From assembly GCF_026210795.1 (NCBI RefSeq), contig NC_089450.1, positions 372,001 to 436,000 on the forward strand: a stretch of DNA of 64,000 nt, read 5' to 3'. This document shows, one piece after another, positions 59,489-64,000 of the stretch; the stretch's first letter is position 1, and every line of letters begins with the position of its first letter. The stretch is from Rhizophagus irregularis. Its lineage: Eukaryota > Glomeromycota > Glomeromycetes > Glomerales > Glomeraceae. Below the pieces are notes generated by a model. That model worked only from the letters and a program-made list of their open reading frames with translations. It did not search any database and was not told the origin of the DNA. A program made the position numbers and the translations under genes.

Positions 59489-60179
59489 GGTGAATAATTA
59501 TTATGCACGTCCTTATCCTTAATTATTTAGTAATAAAAAATTTTTCTTACCAAAATGGAGAAAATTGTAGATTCCATCCACTTAATTTTGGATCAATATC
59601 ATCAGAAAATCGACGTCCTTTTATAGTATACCAAAAGTACTGCGCACCAATTTGTATAACAGCGCATATAAGTCCTGGTCTAATTACACTAAAAAAAGAG
59701 AGAGAGATTTTTAATATATGAATTTATGAAAGATTATTAATCAGATTTTGAAAAAAAAAGAATTTTCATATTTACAGGACAAACATAAAACTGAAAAGAT
59801 AACTCATTAAAAGTTTTGGATTTGGATAAGCAGTTTGTAAATATTTCGTCTCGCCTCCACTTATTTTATGAATAGCTCCAAGTTCAACATATGTTAATGA
59901 ACCTGCCATACTTACTATTCCACCGATTAACCATAATAATAATACTATTCCAGGAGATTTTACAGCATTCCAAACAATTCCTGGTGCAGTAACGATACCT
60001 GATCCAATAACATTATTTACATTCATTCCAATACCATAAAATACACCTAATAATGAATCATTTCGTGGTTTTAAGGAAGGTTCTGAACTTAATGCTGAAA
60101 TTGGTCTTATAATTTCTTGGCTTCCTTCATAATCTCCATGTGTATTGCCATAAATATTAATATCATTTGTGTTAGCCAT
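57513..60179 (-). CDS. L-type amino acid transporter (LAT/APC family), gene C
   Basis: A 591-residue permease from seven exons: 60179-59776, 59688-59551, 59407-59164, 58858-58822, 58719-58639, 58462-58029 and 57950-57513, with phases consistent. The hydrophilic N-tail is about 42 residues. GSGI lies at 59-62, and SLTYVELGAIHKISGGETKYL continues exon 1. The 37-bp exon reads MFTYNGWNNLN; exon 6 has the GSRVIVAAAKSDFFPKYSRE segment with no intron (gene A has one here). The last exon begins with a longer charged loop (KRQLEKDDEELNRSNDRG) between membrane segments than the sister genes. Its last residues include DTKKKQQEAAVMRIAADHD, a charged cytosolic tail. The intron after exon 5 holds a perfect 15-bp foldback (58524-58565). 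Intact; substrate unknown. Confidence 0.9.
58524..58565. other. 15-bp perfect inverted repeat in an intron of LAT gene C
   Basis: ATTATCCCTTAAATG, a 12-base loop, then CATTTAAGGGATAAT. It lies in the 176-bp intron 58463-58638, which is over twice the length of the matching introns in genes A and B (74 and 67 bp). Probably a tiny inserted element. Confidence 0.8.
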
Positions 60180-61383
60180 TTTTAATCAATAAAAATGAAC
60201 GATATGAACGATATTTTTTTAAAAAAAAAAAAAAAAATTTTACAAGCGAAAAAAAGAATAATAAATAATTTAAATTCCTCAAGATTTTTAAACCATTTAT
60301 TCTTGAAGCACGTGGATTTTTAACGTTACACTTGAATGACAAATGTTACACTAAAACCAAATAAACATAATTCATTGTATACCTATATTAAACTATAGTC
60401 AATTGGACAAAGATTGTAAACTGAAGGATTCAAACCGTATAAATCATATCATTCCTAAAAAGGAATATTTTTGTTTGTGTATGACAAAAGAATTAAATGT
60501 TTCAAATTAAAATAAATTAGATCAAAAAGGTTTATTCGTTGGTTAATAATTTTTTTTTCTTTTTTGTCGATTAAAAAAAAAAAAGAGTTTGAATATAAGT
60601 TGAATTCATCTAAACTTATTATTATTATTTTTCGCGTAAGTTCCACTGTTACAACATGAATTCCGTTTTCCGAAATTAGAAAAAAATCTCGGAATTTGTC
60701 TCCGAAAAAAAACGCCCAAATGCTCGAGAATCGAAAAAAATTTAAAAATTTTTTCTTTTTCAATACCTTAAAAAAGGGAAAAAATAATGAGTAGTAATAC
60801 TTAAATAATCGATTGTTAAGTTAACAATGTGCCATCTTTGGTCAAAATAGAAACAATATAAGTAAACCTTTCCCATCTGTATATGTTTTACTAAATTTTT
60901 TTTTCAAATGTAAGTACGTTAAACAAAATAATTAAATAACAAGGATGGATTGTTTATGATAATGCATCAAAATGCCTTAACGCATATCATGTAATTTTCT
61001 GTTACACGACCTGAATTATAATTACGGGACAAAGGTTTTGGATGGACCGACCATCCATTAAGTCCATTAAGGTAATTATTAAATGAAAATTCTTGATTTT
61101 CAAAAATCGAAGATTATTATATTGATGTTTTTGAGCTTGTTTTTATATTAAAAAATCTTTATACTGTAACACCAAATTAATTGATAAACCACATGGAATT
61201 TATAAATCGGTTTGTGCTCTCATACTACGCGTACAACGTATGCCGCGATGCTACGTATACTACTTTTATACTATGATAAGTTATTACGTTTACTCGTTTT
61301 ACGTCACTCACTTATTTATAAATAGTATTTTTATATTATATTATAATAGAGTATTTACATAATAATAATTACTAAAGAATTAA
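60180..61383. other. Intergenic between LAT genes C and D
   Basis: Upstream region of gene C and downstream region of gene D. Stop-filled; the frame at 60455-60763 on the minus strand is Phe/Lys/Asn low complexity. No promoter element can be assigned with confidence. Confidence 0.45.
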
Positions 61384-63399
61384 TTATTTAGATTCTGCCA
61401 AAGTAGCAGCAATTTGAATTTTAACTTGTGTACTAATTTCGCTAGTCCATCGTCTTCTACTTTTCTCTTTTAAGTGCGGTCGATAAAATAAAACAAACCA
61501 AAGTAACATTCCAACAATTAAAGCTATGAAAGTGATAAATATGAAAGATATATTATTAAAATATGAAACTTTTGGTCTCGGAATGAAGAAAAATGCTAAA
61601 CCGACTATTCCAAATCCCGAAAATATAAATAAATAATTGACTATCGTAAGCAACAATTTAGAATTATAGCCTTGACTTTTTCGAAAAACCTAAAAAATAG
61701 TCATGGTTAAGTTCAAGAATCTTTTTTTTTAAAAAAAAAATAAAAATACTTTAGTTAGAAATTTATATTGTGCATACCAATAATCCAATACCCGTAATAA
61801 TGTAAAATATCCAAGAACTAAACATCGATATGGAAGTAAACAGGATGAAGACGTCTACCACTACTGAGCTACTTACAATTAACATTAGAAATGCACACCA
61901 GATAAATTGCGTGAATAAAGCATTAACCGGTGTTTCAAAAGTGTTATGCCGAGATTCTAACTCATCCGAAAAGATTGGGAAAAAATTTGATTTTGCTGCT
62001 GATACAATAACTCTCGATCCACTCCAAATACTTGTTGCTGCTGTACCAATAGCAGATAGAACAACAAAAAATGACAATATTCTGGATACAACCACACTAT
62101 TAAATATCATAAAAAAAAAATCTGCTGCTATCGTTTCATTAAAATGTTCCGTACTGGTACCGATTACGAGTTGAGGAGGTACGGCAGATATAAATGCGAT
62201 ATTTACCATCAAATCTATAACAGAAATAATTAAAAATTATTAAAAAGATTTGAAAAAAAAAAATTTCATGAGACTTACATAATATAGCTACTATTCCGAC
62301 GCTGTAGCTGTTACTCATCCGCAGCTTCTTTTCGGGGTTCCGAAATTCATCTAATGAGTAATTCAAGTTATTCCAGCCATTATAGCTGAAAAAAACTTCA
62401 ATTATCGCCACAGAATAAGGAGTTAAAACTGAAAATTTTGAATCTGGACTCTCTAAAGTTAGTTTCCAATTGCCAGTATCATGATATTTTGACATTCCAC
62501 TAAGCGCAATGATAATAATCGTTATCATTTTAATCACAGCAAGCGCTTGATTTATTCGATTTGCCCATCTATTACTTAACATATGATATCCCGTTATTAA
62601 CAATAATAGCATAACTGATATCAATTTTAATATCCTATAAAATAGAAAATTGTTAAAAACTTATAAATTACAGTGAATTGAAGTATCATAAATTCAAGTA
62701 CCAATAAGGTTTAAATTCGTTACTCCAACCATTTGATGATGAATCTATCGATGGGGATTTTCCTTCAAATGTATACCAAGCATATTGCGCAGCAGATTGC
62801 AAAACTGCACATATAATACCAGGTCGAATTATACTAAATAAAAATTAGTATAAATATGGCGAATGACCTGCAATATGCATATAAGAATAGAAATGATAAT
62901 AATACTTACAAAATAAACATAAAACTGAAAAGATAACTTGCCAACATTTTTGGTTGCGGAAAGCTCGAAGCTAGGTAAATTGTTTCTCCACCACTATCTT
63001 GATGAGTTATTCCAAACTTTTAATCACAAAATAATCAAGTTAACCAAATTATTATAATACATATTATATATAAAATAACTATTTACCTCAGTGTAAACAA
63101 GAGAACCGCAAAAACTTACGATTCCCCCAATTATCCATAGTATTATCACAACGTATGGTGATTTTACCTGCTTCCAGACAATTCCCGGGGTTGTAAATAT
63201 CCCTATTATTCGTACAAAATGAATAAGTATCTAAACCTTTTAATTCTAAACATTTTAATCCAATGTTTTAATATTTACCCGCTCCTATTATGTCGTTTAC
63301 ATTCATCCCTATCCCATAAATTACACCGAGTAATTTATTCCTATTATCATTACTGGAAATTGTTGAACTTGTTGAACTTGTTTCTAAGTGACGTGACAT
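61384..63399 (-). CDS. L-type amino acid transporter (LAT/APC family), gene D, divergent
   Basis: A 524-residue permease from seven exons: 63399-63279, 63202-63087, 63016-62910, 62833-62702, 62634-62279, 62214-61778 and 61689-61384, in consistent phase. The N-tail is short and Ser/Thr-rich. The first-helix motif is GAGI (39-42) instead of GSGI, and where the sisters have ELG...SGGETKYL this one has FGITHQDSGGETIYLASSF, so residues near the substrate path differ. NGWNNLNYSLDEFRNPEKKL and GSRVIVSAAKSNFFPIFSDE are present. Intron layout differs: exon 1 of the sisters is split by two extra introns, while their exons 3-5 are fused into one 356-bp exon. It is the most divergent paralogue, perhaps with another substrate range. 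Intact. Confidence 0.88.
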
Positions 63400-64000
63400 T
63401 ATTATGCGATGCAACGAATTTTAATTTTTTTAAAAAAAAGAAAAATTGAATAAAATGAAAGATCTTTATTATTTATATTTGTTTTTGTTATACATTCGAT
63501 ATATCTAATACAGAATGTTCCTCATGTATATACTTATTAATTAACATCATTGTTGTTATTATAAATATCTATTTAACGTTAAAATGTGACCATGTTGAGT
63601 AACCACGTGACGATGTAATATGAAGCTGTTCCGCTTTGTATGCACTTTTTCATAAAGATTCGGACTACCGATCCCCGGTCCCGGTTCTGATGACTGCGGA
63701 TAAACTTAATTACGTAAGCTATTATGTAATGATACAATATCATCAGCTCATTAAAAAATTTTAAAAAATAGATTATTATCTTTCTAAATTCGAATAATCA
63801 AAAGAAAATAGGTCGACATGGTCGTCATTATTTCATATATCGGATAAAGCTATACATCTTTTTTTTTTTAGTTTAGCACCTTTTATGCGCTACTTTTTGT
63901 ATTACAAACAAGATTAATGAAAATTTACAAAAAATTGCGAAAAGATGTTTTTTTGGTAAAGGGCATATTTTCTACCAATCAAATATCATATGGTAGCAAT
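63400..64000. other. Upstream region of LAT gene D
   Basis: AT-rich, with a short less A+T-rich stretch around 63590-63720 (CCGATCCCCGGTCCCGG near 63670). No gene reaches the window edge. Confidence 0.5.

Noticed and set aside
1-64000. tRNA, rRNA and CRISPR arrays
   Set aside because: Scanned for B-box-like GGTTCRAATCC words, rRNA-like conserved blocks and regularly spaced repeats with unique spacers; none convincing. The 31-bp and 60-bp repeats lack unique spacers.

Overview
The window is an A+T-rich (about 75-80 %) piece of a repeat-laden eukaryotic genome. Short GT-AG introns with CTAAC-type branch points, a tandem family of amino acid permeases, a Ty3/gypsy element, RING and coiled-coil families, and many nested DNA transposons with clean target duplications all fit a filamentous fungus. 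The mix of families looks most like an arbuscular mycorrhizal fungus (Glomeromycotina, Rhizophagus-like). The organism is an inference from character; no marker gene is present.

Layout. 1.8-4.2 kb: an intact L-type amino acid transporter (LAT) gene with eight exons, minus strand. 4.2-16.4 kb: mostly non-coding, with a decayed gene (10.0-11.7 kb), a small intact membrane-protein gene (13.4-14.1 kb) and a broken double-RING gene (14.6-16.0 kb) plus a fragment of a relative (12.7-13.1 kb). 16440-25380: one Ty3/gypsy retrotransposon, with 469-bp LTRs about 1 % apart, a 4-bp target duplication, two 244-bp MITEs inside it and most of its integrase missing. 26.8-28.9 kb: a non-autonomous hAT-like element holding two further miniature elements. 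29.3-31.9 kb: broken genes and one open coiled-coil gene. 32757-36932: a DNA transposon with 33-bp inverted ends, a TAA duplication and a decayed, intron-containing DDE transposase gene. 37.0-39.2 kb: a striking tandem array of about 18 tiny exon-like blocks and structured introns. 40.9-46.8 kb: a 5.9-kb unit with about 690-bp inverted arms around a broken transposase-like gene that is itself cut by three datable insertions. 46.9-49.0 kb: an hAT-like element and a repeat with a well-kept 150-bp unit in three copies. 52.9-63.4 kb: three more intact LAT genes and one LAT pseudogene, all on the minus strand.

How it fits together. The host-like content is the LAT family (four intact genes, one relic), which bounds the window on both sides and would serve amino acid transport. 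Between them lies a transposon graveyard in which element ages can be ordered by nesting. The item most worth follow-up is the 37-39 kb array: repeated splice-site-like signals, branch points in hairpin loops and covarying stems suggest either a micro-exon gene or an intron-generating repeat. The second is the TAA-flanked transposon with its unusual multi-exon DDE protein.
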